Assembly: GCA_949825025.1 (NCBI GenBank)
Contig: OX463784.1
Coordinates: forward strand, 9,679,431 to 9,743,430
DNA length: 64,000 nt
Source: Siphlonurus alternatus
Lineage: Eukaryota > Arthropoda > Insecta > Ephemeroptera > Siphlonuridae
Direction of reading: 5' to 3'
Part shown: positions 33,665 to 45,652 of the stretch, one piece after another
Position numbering within the stretch: the stretch's first letter is position 1
Layout of the letters: every line of letters starts with the position of its first letter
Translations under genes and position numbers: made by a program
Notes under the pieces: generated by a model
Database searches by the model: none
What the model saw: the letters and a program-made list of their open reading frames with translations, nothing else
Told to the model about the DNA's origin: nothing

Positions 33665-34168
33665 GGATACACCCCTAAGAGCTTACAGCTCGCGGCGGGG
33701 TACTGGGTAGGAATAAGGTAGGGAACGGATAGTGGCCACGGCCTGCATGCTTACGCGTCCCAGCATTCGCTGAGGTGAGACTGAGGAAACCGTGGAAAAC
33801 CTCAGTCAGGACGGACACCTCTACTTTTTCTCAATGGACCAAAGCGATGTTCAAAGCCTGGGGAACCACACACAAGTGCATCACTGCACTGGGTGGAAAG
33901 CGAAATGAATTTACCCCAGGGAGGGAGCAGCGTATTTTTTACTTGAAACGGTCACCCATCCAAGTACTAACCACGCTCGACGTAGCCTGACTTCGGTGAT
34001 CTAACGAGAACCGGTCAATGCACTGCGCCACGCTCGACTTTCAGATTTTTTAGAGCCCGGGAACTATTTTTAAAAAAATATCAAAAGTTCTCTTTGTGAC
34101 GTCACGAGGCTCCGCTCTTCATGAAAAATATATTGCCACCTCGTGACCTCACAAAAAGGACTTTCAAT
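33554..34168. mobile_element. Family A MITE, copy 3, split by a SINE
   Basis: The left arm (ATGGAGTATCGACCTC, GTGCAACG, GCTACCCTGA) runs to about 33625 and resumes at 34039 with TTTCAGATTTTTTAGAGCCC, then GGGAACTATTTTT and a TGACGTCA site at 34097. The right arm stops at about 34168, so the far terminus has been lost. Removing the SINE restores the order seen in copies 1 and 2. Confidence 0.8.
33626..34038 (-). mobile_element. Full-length 5S-derived SINE
   Basis: Minus-strand element of about 410 bp. The 5' head starts GTCGAGCGTGGCGCAGTGCA and continues GGTTCTCGTTAGATCACCGA, then TACTTGGATGGGTGACCG, the 5S rRNA intragenic promoter region including box C. A body of about 130 bp follows, then the core CCTGACTGAGGTTTTCCACG through CGAATGCTGGGAC, a 3' part with CGCGAGCTGTAAGCTCTTAG, and an A-tail read as a T-run at 33626-33660. 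The best copy in the window and a reference for the relics at 8330, 26432, 27425 and 47945. The 71-codon forward frame on the other strand is a shadow. Confidence 0.85.
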
Positions 34169-34440
34169 GCCACATTTATAGTTGTTTAAGATAAATTGTC
34201 TTAAACTGTATCCATACAAGTGAAGTACGATTATATATGATACGTGTTACGTTTTAGATTATCTGAATTTATAATTTAATTTTTGAAATTTATCATTAAA
34301 AAAAAATTCTACATAATAAAAGTGTGTCACGTTGCGGCAAAGATGTTAAATTGAGAAGATATTAACTAACACGGGCATGTGATTGATTAACTGAGTCTCT
34401 TCGGTGACAGGCTTGATTAAAAATATGACACGCAAGTTTC

Positions 34441-34445
<5 letters not shown>

Positions 34446-34520
<75 letters not shown>
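34446..34520. repeat. (GA)n microsatellite, about 75 bp
   Basis: Perfect GA dinucleotides. The serine/leucine minus-strand frame is an artefact. Confidence 0.95.
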
Positions 34521-34524
<4 letters not shown>

Positions 34525-34799
34525 GAGAAAACAGCACACTGTAATCTCAGTGAATTTAATCAAGAAGCTAGTAGCATCCCGCCAGCATTACACCTGTGTA
34601 ATCAATCTCCAAAGCTCTGACCAGGTGATAGAAACTAATTTGTTCTTTCAGTCTTTTTTATAATATTATTAATTATTTTGTAATATATATAAACTTATAG
34701 TGTGAATGAATATACTTAATTAAATATTTTTTTTAAAAAAGGTAGCTTCCTAATCAATGTTTTTTTTATATAACATCACCCAAAGAGTGCACAAAGATA

Positions 34800-34924
34800 C
34801 ACTCGTCACCTTGGAAAATTTCCAACTTGCAGCCTTGTTAATCACCATGCCCTGTGTTATTCTTACGGGACATGGGAATTAACAAGGTTGCAAAGGGAAT
34901 TTTTTTTTTGAGGCAACGAACATG
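34800..34924. mobile_element. Mariner-like MITE, family D (copy 2)
   Basis: Begins CACTCGTCACCTTGG after a TA and continues with CTTGCAGCCTTGTTAATCAC, mirrored on the right by GAATTAACAAGGTTGC. The right terminus (GAGGCAACGAACATGT) is decayed. Confidence 0.7.
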
Positions 34925-35587
34925 TGCAATACTAAAACCTGATTTATCTGATTTGCTAGAGCTTCAGATATATAAGGAAGCAAATCAAGCTGATTTTTAT
35001 TTTGAGACAGGAAAAGATCTTAAATATAACATTGCCGTAAAGTTAGGCAACCCTTTTAGCACTAAAACATAGCAGGTTACATACATAGCAGGGGCAATGG
35101 CCTGCCATAAGCATGATAAAATTTTCTGCTTATAAATATATATTGTATAAAAGATGTAGCGCAGTATATAATATTTTCTTATCTTATAACCAACAAATAT
35201 TGTATGCAATAAGTACAAAAATTGTATCGTAAAATAACAGCTGAAAAATAATTTACCATAAAAACGTTTGACTGATGGCCGTTTTCACATAATTACAAAT
35301 ATTATTTTGTTGAAGCAGTTTTGTATAAACATAATCTTACCTTATAACTTTATTATGAGATTAAAAAATATAAATATTTTGCAAGGTGAATGGACGAATA
35401 TTTAGATAAACGATGTTGATTTCTGTTTATAATTTTCTTTTTAATTTTTTAACACCTTTAAAATCGAGATTAAACGTTGTTACGTCATAATCATGTAAAG
35501 TCTTTCCATATGCTTACGTTCTAAATTATATTTTCATGTCTATAACATGACAACGTTTTACAGCATGATTTTAGAGGTGGGTAATTG
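34925..35587. other. AT-rich intergenic DNA
   Basis: A block at 35046-35105 (TAGGCAACCCTTTTAGCAC, then GCAGGGGCAATGG) resembles 56475-56540, suggesting an unclassified dispersed repeat. At 35485 a TTACGTCATAATCATGTAAAG block resembles those at 29826 and 49647. Confidence 0.4.
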
Positions 35588-35806
35588 AGGCGGATTCACA
35601 TGGCGACAACGGCGATGCGACGCGATTTTGACGCAAAAGCTGTGAAATCCTTCACTGCGAGCAAATTCGTGGTTGCGGCGGCGAATATCGCGTTTAATTA
35701 CGATGCTCTTTTTTTAATCGCCAAATATGGCCGCCAATGAATGTTACAGCAAGTGCGCATTATTCACTTCACTTCGCATGATAAAAATCACCATGTGAAT
35801 CCGCCT
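35588..35806. mobile_element. Harbinger/Tourist-like MITE (copy a)
   Basis: A 219 bp element with termini AGGCGGATTCACATGGCGAC and the complement CCATGTGAATCCGCCT. The flanks are TTG and TTA, one mismatch from a TTA duplication. The interior carries GATGCGACGCGATTTTGACG and CGCCAAATATGGCCGCCAAT. TTA/TAA 3 bp target sites are the mark of the PIF/Harbinger superfamily. Confidence 0.8.
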
Positions 35807-36539
35807 TTACGAGTTAAAAAAAATTCTGATACATTGACAATTCATAACTCGAAATCCAATATCCAAACATCCAATAAAAAATTCCATGCAAATAGAACAA
35901 CTAAAAGTTTTAGGCTTTTTGTTTTCAGTAGCTGTTTTTTGTTCTCTCGGTTATAGACTAAGGACAAAAACTTGAGTCTGCCTTTTATATGATCATATTT
36001 ACATTCAAGTATTGATTTTGTTGTTATTTCTTAGACATTAAAGACCAAGTTATAGTGGACCTTCGAAACTTTTACTTTAATTACTTAAAACAAAAAAAAT
36101 AGTCTCGCTCTAATGAAAATTAATACTTATATTAAAGTGGGTGGTGTAACAAGTTTTAATTACTAACTTTTTCATGGAACTTCCTATATTATAAAAAAAA
36201 AAAAAAGTTTTCTAATATATTTCGTTTGTAAATATATAAGAGTTTCAAACTAAATAATTAATGTTTGATTATATTTACTCTTTTTTTTTATTATTATATA
36301 TACTTAATATTAAATGTTGCAGAATAAGTATGAAAATTTACGCATCAAAGTAAAAAGTTTATAATTAAGAAAGTATTAAGTAAGTTAAAAGTTAAATGCA
36401 CGACATCAACATTGTTGTGATTCTGAAGTAATCTTGTGAACTCACAATTTATAATTTTAGACATTAAATATAATAATCAGAAAGTTAAATATGAATTTTA
36501 TTATGTAAACATGAAAATTTATTGATAAATGAGAATGGA
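35807..36539. other. AT-rich intergenic DNA, nothing recognised
   Basis: No repeat partner or coding frame seen. Confidence 0.4.
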
Positions 36540-36860
36540 CAACCTACATGATGACAATTTTTTATTACAGAAATGAATAGAAGGTACCAAATTATGTTAC
36601 TCTAAATTTTTCAGCTTTTTTTTGAGTCCCAGAATTATTTTTAAATAATTATTGAAAGTGCGGCCACGCCCCCTTGAGGCGTCAATGTATTTATTTATTA
36701 TCATTTTTATTCAGAATCCAGGGGAGCCAACTTAAATTACAGAATTTTAAATAATTATTTTAAAAATAGTTCGGGGACTCAAAGAAATCTGAAAAAATTC
36801 AGAATAGCATAATTTTGTACCCTCTATTCATTTCTGCAATAAAAATTGTCATGCAGGTTG
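36540..36860. mobile_element. Family A relative with different outer termini
   Basis: The outer ends are CAACCTACATGATGACAATT and the complement AATTGTCATGCAGGTTG. The inner arm motifs (GAAATGAATAGAAGGTACCA, then a TGTTACTCTAAATTTTTCAG segment) correspond to family A. The centre, about 36660-36730, is a unique GC-richer insert (GCGGCCACGCCCCCTTGAGG). Probably a separate subfamily sharing subterminal sequence. Confidence 0.65.
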
Positions 36861-37135
36861 TTAATTGTTACATTTGCTATAAGATTAACTTTAAGAAAAA
36901 TATTTTAAATGTGACTTTATATCCAAATTGTTTTTTGATATTTTGACAATGAATTTCTCGATGACTTACCAAGCATACGGGCTAAAGGTGGATTTTCATG
37001 AGCGACAACGGCGATGCGACGCGATTTTGACATAAAAGCTGTGAAATCCTATGCGGCGGCGAATTCACCAGTAATCGCGTTAATTACGATGCTCTTTTTC
37101 TTTTAATCGCCCAATATGGCCGCCAATGGATGTTA

Positions 37136-37345
37136 AGGTGGATTTTCATGGGCGGCAACGACGACGCGGCGCGATTTTAACGTAAAAGCTGTGAAATTCT
37201 ATGCGGAGGCGAATTCGCCGGTAATCGCGTTAATTACGATGCTCTTTTTCTTTTAACCGCCCAATATGGCCGCCAATTGATGTTACAGCAAGTGCGCATT
37301 ATTCGCGTCGCGTCGCATGGTAAAAATCGCCATCTGAATCCACCT
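37136..37345. mobile_element. Harbinger/Tourist-like MITE (copy c), nested
   Basis: A complete 210 bp copy, AGGTGGATTTTCATGGGCGG to CCATCTGAATCCACCT by its ends, with TTA directly before (37133-37135) and after (37346-37348). It sits in the TTA of copy b's GGATGTTACAGC segment. Confidence 0.85.
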
Positions 37346-37348
37346 TTA

Positions 37349-37569
37349 AGGTGGATTTTCATGGGCGGCAACGGCGACGCGGCGCGATTTTAACTTAAAA
37401 GCTGTGAAATCCTATGCGGCGAGCGAATTCGCCAGGTTGCGGCAGCGAAATCGCGTAAATTACGATGCTCTTTTTTTTAATCGCCAAATATGGTCGCCAA
37501 TGGATGTTACAGCAAGTGCGCATTATTCGCGTCGCGTCGCATGATAAAAATCGCCATGTGAATCCGCCT
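37349..37569. mobile_element. Harbinger/Tourist-like MITE (copy d), nested
   Basis: A complete 221 bp copy immediately downstream of copy c, sharing its TTA, and followed by TTA at 37570-37572. Frames read on both strands through copies c and d are shadows with no domain. Confidence 0.85.
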
Positions 37570-37631
37570 TTACAGCGAGTGCGCTTTATTCGCGTCGCAG
37601 GCTGGAAATCGGCCATAAAAATCCACCTTAA

Positions 37632-39544
37632 AGGAAGGGTAATATCGTAACTAAGGCAAGGCTAATGTAATAAAGGTATAGTAAGAGAAAATACGAAAGA
37701 ACTCCCTTTTAAACTACAGTATAACCATCATAAATATAATAAAGAATAATAACATATTAAGTATATATTTCAATGGCGTAAAATTTTAAACAAACCGTGT
37801 ATTATATCTGCATGAGATTGATCCAAATATTCACATTAAGTATGTATGTGTTAAGAATTTATTGAATTTATTATATAATTTCCAATATTATACGTAATTT
37901 TTCAAGCTTAAATACCTATATAACGAAGAAACTCTAAATATATATTAAATAATTATATATTAGTACTTAACATTATAGTATCTCTACTATTAGGGATTTT
38001 AAAAACTCTCAAAACCTTTTGTTTATAATGTATTTAATTAAAGTAAGCCTAGTTTAAATCACATTAATCTCTTATTATTGTAGAGGTACTAAAAGTTAGA
38101 GAAACACAAAATATACACATATAAAAAAAGAAACTTAGTTTTTTTGCACCCTAACTTTACGATTTAGTTGGTAATAAAAGTGACGTCAGCATTTTGGTCC
38201 GATTGGAAGAATTGCAATGCATGAGGGGAAACAAACGTAAATTACATAGAAAAGCCAGTAGCAAAAGTAAGCATAGAAATCCTCTCTGCAAAGACATTTG
38301 ATATAGGAGGCTAGACGCTTTTTATGTTTTATCTAAAAGGATAAATGTAACTGGGAATGCAAGGTATTGTTACCATTTAATGTAAGTTGGATTTGTAATA
38401 TATGCTAATTTTATTTTATCAGAACATAAAATAGTGACTAAATTCACATAATGAATCAGTAATGTAATTCTTATGTAATCATTTAATTTGCATTAAACAT
38501 GATCAGTTGAACCTATAATGTATTGTTATGTTAAATTTACACTCTTCAATAGGTAAGGCCTATATTATATTTTTGTTACTAATTTTCTGTATTACAAGTT
38601 AATGTAACTATATATGATGTTCACAATATAGAGAAAGCAAAATCTGTAACTATATTGCAGTTTAGTTTATTTTTTTATTTAACAATTTCATGAAAAATTA
38701 TTTGATATATATATATGTACATATATTTATATTTAAGATTTATAATTTAATAATAATGTTTAATTATTTAAATTGTAATTGAATTTTTATATTTCGTAAT
38801 AATATTGAGTCTGATATATCAAAATGTATATTTTTTAAATATAATTTAGAGCAAAAATGTTTAAAAATGCACGAATGTAAATGCAATTATAAAGTGCTTG
38901 CATGCGCTGACGCTGTAGGTATGAAATTCAAAGAGCAGAATTTTTCTATAATAATATCATTATTATTGCAAGGATAAAATATGTATACAGAAGAGAATCG
39001 TGGTTTATATGAAATTCATATTATAAATGTGATCAAAATTTTTTGAAAAAATTAGAACTCCCTTACCTTAATTTGATCCAGATTATGTAAACAAGAAAAA
39101 GTAAGGGACAAAATTTGATTTGCTTAAAAAGTTAAGTACGTATAAAGCCTGCAATGTATTACATTGCATAAATTTTTCCCTTACAAGAAAATTTAATCAG
39201 AATACAAACAAATGAAGTTAAAGTTTATAAGGAAAAAAATTGTATGCAATAATTAGGAAAATTGAATTGTGTAATACCGTCTTATAATTATAGAGGTCTT
39301 AATATCAGAATCAACGATTTAAATCATAATATCCATTTTATAATTAAGCATATGCAACATTCAAAAATGTGAATATTTACTGCCAAAATAAGTAAACAAG
39401 TTAACCTACATTTTATAAATATCTTGGAATAATAGCAGTGCTATCACTGACTTAGTTTATACCTTGTAACTAAACGACATAGCAATAAAAACGACGTAGA
39501 CTATTGGAGTAGCAAATCAGTAAAAGAGTTTCTGTTACAATCAC

Positions 39545-39581
<37 letters not shown>

Positions 39582-40261
39582 GAGACGACATGGAAAAGGT
39601 TAAACTTTTACTATAGCTTAGCTTATCGGTGGAAAAGCAAATAGTTGTGGCTGCTCAACAAAATACACAAGACCAATATCTTAAATCCCTTTATACTGAA
39701 TCAGCTGCAGAGTTCCTTTTGTTTAAAAGAAACAAATCTATTTATCAAACGTCATTGTAATCTTGGTACCCACTTCATCTTAGATACTTAACTACTCTCT
39801 GTTCTATTTGGTTGCTTCTTTTTGATGGATTTATCAATTTATGGTGGACAATAAACATATATACTTGTATCTTCATGCAAAGAAGTCATTAATTTACTAA
39901 AAATTTTAAGTTCAAAGCAATCAATTTATTTTAACATTTTTAATTTTTTATTAAAATTTTGTTTTATTTACATTTTTAAAATTCAACTTATTTATTTTTA
40001 GAATAAATAATAAAAATTGATATATTATACTGTAAATATACTATAAAAATATTTGACATTTTTTATAAAAATGTTGACAACCAAAATATATTATCAAACC
40101 TAATCTGATTGATTTGAACAAAGATCTCAAGGTGGTCTGCAGGTTTTAACTATATAAATTAAAATGATTACAATATAATAATGACATTAAACACTGGGAT
40201 AAATATAAGATCTGATTTTAAATAGATAAAATATGAGCTAGATACACGATTCTTATACATC
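37632..40261. other. AT-rich intergenic DNA, no gene seen
   Basis: Contains TGACGTCA at 38181 and a 31 bp A-run at 39549-39579 with no recognisable SINE or LINE body before it. Confidence 0.45.
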
Positions 40262-40425
40262 AACCACTCTATCTGAGGTTTCCATGGTTTCCTCATATTA
40301 CTCAAATGCAAATGCTGGGATATATTGATGCCTCCTATCCTAGTATCCTGCAGTTGTGTTTGGGAGTTTGAATGCTTACACTAATAGCAGAATATTTTAA
40401 AAATAATAAATAAATAAGCAATCAT
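40262..40425 (+). mobile_element. SINE core and tail fragment
   Basis: ATCTGAGGTTTCCATGGTTT, then AATGCAAATGCTGGGATA, matches the shared core. GGGAGTTTGAATGCTTACAC resembles the tail of the tRNA-headed SINE (GGGAGTTTAAAGTC). The head is absent. Confidence 0.55.
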
Positions 40426-41308
<883 letters not shown>

Positions 41309-42007
41309 TCCATTCTCTTCCATATGATATAACAAAAGAATTGATAGCTAGCTAAAATATTGTACCATCCGTAAAAATTCAACAAAAAATATTTTACACG
41401 TTGTGAATGCTACAATGATATATATACATTTTTTTTGTGTTAAATAATTGAGTGTATATTCATTCGAGTCAATGCTTCAAATAATGGATGTTATATGAAC
41501 CTTTAATTTGAATAAACTTTTTTTTATGTGTTTGAATGGAAAATCTAAATAAAGGTTTTGAATATTTATTTAACTTTTAATTAATATCATATCATAATCA
41601 ATATCATGCAACATGAACATTTGAATTGCATAGTTATGCATTATTGTCACTTGTCTTAGGAGATGGTGAATCACTCTGAAAATTATAGTAAACCTTCCTT
41701 ACATTATAACATACATATATTCAGAAAAAAATAATAGAGCAATATTCAGTCTAGTTTTTTAGATATAAAGGATATAAATAGAGAGAATATCATTGGAAAT
41801 CTGGCGGCCATTAGTCAAATCAGCATCTCTTTTAACTAAAAAAATTAATATCTCAAAAACTGGACTGAATAATTACTTTTTTAACTTCAGAAAGTGAATA
41901 GTTATTTTGTTCTCCATGTTCTTATCTATATTTAATATTTTTTTACCATAACAAAAATAATTACTGCAGTGACAATAATCCTTAAAGATTGTTCTGACCA
42001 AAAAATA
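41309..42007. other. AT-rich intergenic DNA, nothing recognised
   Basis: No repeat termini or coding signature seen. Confidence 0.4.
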
Positions 42008-42090
42008 TATAAAAGGTTTCCAAGGTTCCTTCACTCATTACTAGGTAAATGCTGGGATGAGTTGCCAGTTATAACTTCTTATAAACGTTT
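42008..42090 (+). mobile_element. SINE core fragment
   Basis: AGGTTTCCAAGGTTCCTTCA and GGTAAATGCTGGGATGAGTT match the shared core and the segment after it in the tRNA-headed SINE. Only this part is recognisable. Confidence 0.5.
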
Positions 42091-42503
42091 GTTTTCCCAT
42101 CTTAAGTAACGACGCTACATTAAGTTCATGAAAATTCATGATATTTATAGTTATAGTAACAATACTTTATAAAACTAGGTTAAGTTCAGTCTATATTTTA
42201 ACCACTATTATATTACAAATACTTTAACTAAGTGATATGTATACATAGCATGTTTGTTGCAAGAAGCTACATAGAAGTTTGTTTACCAAAGTTGCATTAT
42301 TCACATGGGAATAAAATAAGGTTGTTTTATCCTGCAAACTATGCAACTGTTTTAGCAAAACAACACTGCAGGTTGCAGGAATGTAGGATGATACACAGAT
42401 GGCGCTGCAGGCAAAAAGCAGGTTTGAAATATTTATTTTTTTTATTTATTTATTCACATTAAATACCATTTGGTATACGTTGTGACTACATACTATAATA
42501 AAA
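42091..42503. other. Intergenic DNA, nothing recognised
   Basis: A 76-codon forward frame (42232-42462) has no recognisable domain. Confidence 0.4.
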
Positions 42504-42806
42504 TAACGACCTCAAAATTTTTATTGTAAAAATGAATGGAGGGTGTAAACTTATGCCCCTCTGATTTTTTTCAGATTTTTTAGGGGCCGGGAATTGTTGC
42601 TAAAATTTTTTACCGAGATCGGGTTTTGAACCCACGCTCCTTCTTTTAGTCCCTATCTTTTTAAAGGCGTCAAGACCGTCACTCTATCTATCAATAATTT
42701 TTTTAAATTAGTTCCCGGACACTAAAAAAGAAGAAAAAAAAATGAAAGAGTGGTATAATTTTGCATCCTTCATTTTTTACAGAAAAAAAATTGAGGTCGA
42801 TATTAG
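42504..42806. mobile_element. Diverged family A MITE with a tRNA-like insert
   Basis: The arms ACGACCTCAAAATTTTTATT, AATGGAGGGTGTAAACTTAT and CCCCTCTGATTTTTTTCAGA are mirrored on the right, ending TTGAGGTCGATATT. The loop, which in other copies holds the TGACGTCA segment, is replaced by a tRNA-like sequence (next entry). Confidence 0.65.
42612..42692 (-). pseudogene. tRNA-Leu-like sequence inside a MITE
   Basis: On the minus strand GAGTGACGGTCTTGACGCC resembles the D-arm of leucine tRNAs, and GCGTGGGTTCAAAACCC resembles a T-arm with box B. Between them is an A-rich anticodon region and an extra arm, as expected for a type II tRNA. The anticodon stem is imperfect, so this looks like a tRNA-derived relic and not a working gene. 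Confidence 0.45.
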
Positions 42807-43209
42807 ATATTAAAAAAAAAAAGAGGTAAGAAGAGCGTCTAGCCGAATAAAAAATGTCTCTTTGCTTCCATATTAGAATGAATTAAAACGATTGCCCAAA
42901 AAGTAGACTTTATGTTCAGGAAAATACGAAACAAAATATTACTTGGAATTAAATTATGCCATTCCTGTGTAATCAAGTAAATTGACCCAGGCAATTTTAT
43001 GTAGTAAATATAAACGTTTGAATATATACATTTGTATACCTAAAAATACATGCAAATTGGACAATTAACTTGCTGAAGTAAAAAAAAAAAAAAAAAAGAT
43101 TGAAAATAAATATATATATCGAGTGGATGGTGAAAAAGATGCTGATTTGACTAATGTTCACAGCAATCTCTGCGAATTTAATGATTATTGTTCCATTTTA
43201 TATGCTTAA
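42807..43209. other. AT-rich intergenic DNA, nothing recognised
   Basis: No termini or frames of note. Confidence 0.4.
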
Positions 43210-43418
43210 AGGCGGATTCAGATGGCGACAACGGCGATGCGACACGATTTTGACGTAAAAGCCGTGAAATCCTATGCGGCGGCCAATTCGTCGGGAATCG
43301 CGTTAATTACGATGCTCTTTTACTTTTAATCGCCAAATATGGCCGCCAATGGATGTTACAGCAAGTGCGCATTATTCGCTTCGCGTCGCAGGCTGGAAAT
43401 CGCCATGTGAATCCGCCT
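43210..43418. mobile_element. Harbinger/Tourist-like MITE (copy e)
   Basis: A 209 bp solitary copy, AGGCGGATTCAGATGGCGAC to CCATGTGAATCCGCCT by its ends, with a perfect TAA on each side (43207-43209 and 43419-43421). It shows the uninterrupted GGATGTTACAGCAAGTGCGC segment that is the target site used in copy b. Confidence 0.85.
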
Positions 43419-43435
43419 TAAGACATCATATTAAT

Positions 43436-43786
43436 GGAGGCGATTCACAAAAGAATTATTCAGAATGTTATCCAGGTTTCTCACCATCCGTATATTTAGT
43501 GTCACCTAAGTTGAAAAATTACGTCTAAAACTAATATTGCTATATATTACAACTTATTTCTTTTTCGCTCAAAGTGAGAAAGAAATTAAGACAGCTAACA
43601 TTTTATGCTAAAAAAAATGCCTAATCTTGTCTTTATTCATATTTTTTTACTACATAGTAAATTGTACAAAAAGGAGGAAAAAATACGAGAGACGTTAAAA
43701 TTGAATAAAGATGAAATTTAATTAAACTCGGGCAGCCTAATTCAATGACACTAAACGTGTTTGAGAAACCTTCCTAACTCCATATT
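43436..43786. mobile_element. Degenerate family C-related element
   Basis: The left end GGCGATTCACAAAAGAATTA continues to TTATCCAGGTTTCTCACC. The right end has ACTAAACGTGTTTGAGAAACC. Both resemble the family C arms. The interior (TTCGCTCAAAGTGAGAAAGA and AATTAAACTCGGGCAGCC) resembles, in reverse, 7500-7720. Confidence 0.5.
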
Positions 43787-45363
43787 AAATATTAAAAAAA
43801 AAAATTGCCTTAATTTTTTCACCCAATAATAATAGTAATATTTAAAGGTTTGTTAATTTGTTCAGTAATTTACCATTAATACACTTTAACCAATCAAAAG
43901 CTTGTCAACTATGACGTCATTGGTGACAACTGTCAAATAAAATGCTACTAACCTCTCTCTGCCATATTATGATTTAAAATAATGACAGACAGTCTACATG
44001 AAATTTTAATATTTTTCAGTGCCACATTTTTTTTATATAATATGTAAACAAAGATAGTGAAAGAATAATGTTACATTTTTCTATATATAACTTTAATCAT
44101 GCAATGTTACAAACGCATGTCATGGATATTACATGACTGTTGGCGTCGTCTCTTCTTCCATTATATGTTCTAACACCTTGTCATATCATTGTCATTGTTG
44201 AAATATTAAAATAAAAATGTTGAAATTATATTTTATATGAATTTCTCCTTTTTTTTTTCTTTTAGATATGAGGATATGACCTTCAGTAATATTTTTGTAG
44301 CTCTCATTACCAATTTTATAACTACATTATTTTAAAAACAAGCAATTACTTATATTTTTAAATAACTGAAGCAATTGAATACAGGGAGTTATTTTAGTAA
44401 TATTTAACATTTTAGCTTCATTTTAGTACTTTGTAATTGTGTTTTACATGTTTTCATTACCATCTTCCAATTTTTTTTTTCTAATGTTACAGTTGAATTA
44501 TAATTATTCAGTTGGTTTTAATTTATATACCAAATAATATTATTATAATATTTAACATAAAAAGATTACACAAATATAAATATAAACATATAATACGTAA
44601 AAATGAAATAACAAAATTGCTTGAAACTTAAATTATATTATTTAAATAAAAATAAATTGAGATAAAATAATTAAATAAATATAAATAAAATATAATATTG
44701 TGTTTTTTGAATGAACTATTTTTTTTTACTATAGTTTATATTTTCATTAGATTTTGAAATTAATCCAAATTTAAAATTTTCAGAACTTATGTCAATATTT
44801 ATATAACAAAAAAACTACTTATTTTTTTATTAGAGTTTATTGTTGTTGTTTTCTTGTTTCGTTTATACGTGATGAACAAACTAAAAAAAATAAACATTAT
44901 TTTTAAATATAAAAAGTTTTAATGTTTTTCAGTCTTCTTTATTTTGATAATGTATAGCATGGGCTCAGGCTAAAAAGTTTGTTGGTCGATATAATAAGCA
45001 GAAGGAAAAAATATAAAAGTTAGATTTTTTTTTACGAAGCCCAGGCAGAGGCAATTTTCGGTACCAATTTTTGTTTATCACTAACAAGGCGACCCGTTAT
45101 CTCTACCTCGATATATTACCAAAGCTGGTGCTTTTTTTAGAAAATAAGAACAAGAGAATCGTTTTTTTAAAGTGGAAGTTCCTATTTATGTAGATTTTGT
45201 TTATAAAATGTTCAAAGTACAATGCTATCTCAAAATATTCAGTCAGAATTAAATTTTTATTCGTGATTCACGAAATAGTTGGGGGGTAAATCGTTGTATC
45301 GATAATAAGAACTTTTCATGAAAAAACGTATTTAATTTTAAGTTGATGCACTTTTACATACCA
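43787..45363. other. AT-rich intergenic DNA, no gene seen
   Basis: TGACGTCA occurs at 43912. Nothing else is recognised. Confidence 0.45.
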
Positions 45364-45652
45364 TATGTATGCTGGGCAATCTCCACCGCTTATTGAACTT
45401 TTATGCAGCACCACACATTGACAATGATTTTAATAATTATATAATGGAGTACACGCATATGCCTATTTTAGTAACTATAATTCAAGAATGTAAAATCACA
45501 TCGAATTTTTGTTCAAATTGTACATTATTGAATTATATAAATAGGCATTTGCATAATATGCGTGTACTCTATTATATAATTATTAAAATCAGTGTAAATG
45601 TGTGGTGCTGCATAAAAGTTCAAGGAGCGGCGGAGATTGCCCAGCATACATA
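45364..45652. mobile_element. 289 bp palindromic MITE
   Basis: The termini are TATGTATGCTGGGCAATCTC and the complement GAGATTGCCCAGCATACATA. The arms extend about 120 bp (TTTTATGCAGCACCACACAT, and later ATAATGGAGTACACGCATAT), with few mismatches and a central loop near 45500. The 103-codon frame across it is not a gene. The superfamily was not assigned. Confidence 0.75.

Larger units (their letters stand above)
36986..37628. mobile_element. Harbinger/Tourist-like MITE (copy b), host of two insertions
   Basis: The left part (36986-37135) ends at the internal TTA in GGATGTTA, and the right part resumes at 37573 with CAGCGAGTGCGC and ends CCACCT at 37628. Rejoined, the two parts total about 206 bp, the family length. 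TAA flanks the whole on both sides (36983-36985 and 37629-37631). Confidence 0.8.

Noticed and set aside
33775..33990. 71-codon forward frame with relatively normal composition
   Set aside because: It is the antisense of the 5S-derived SINE body.
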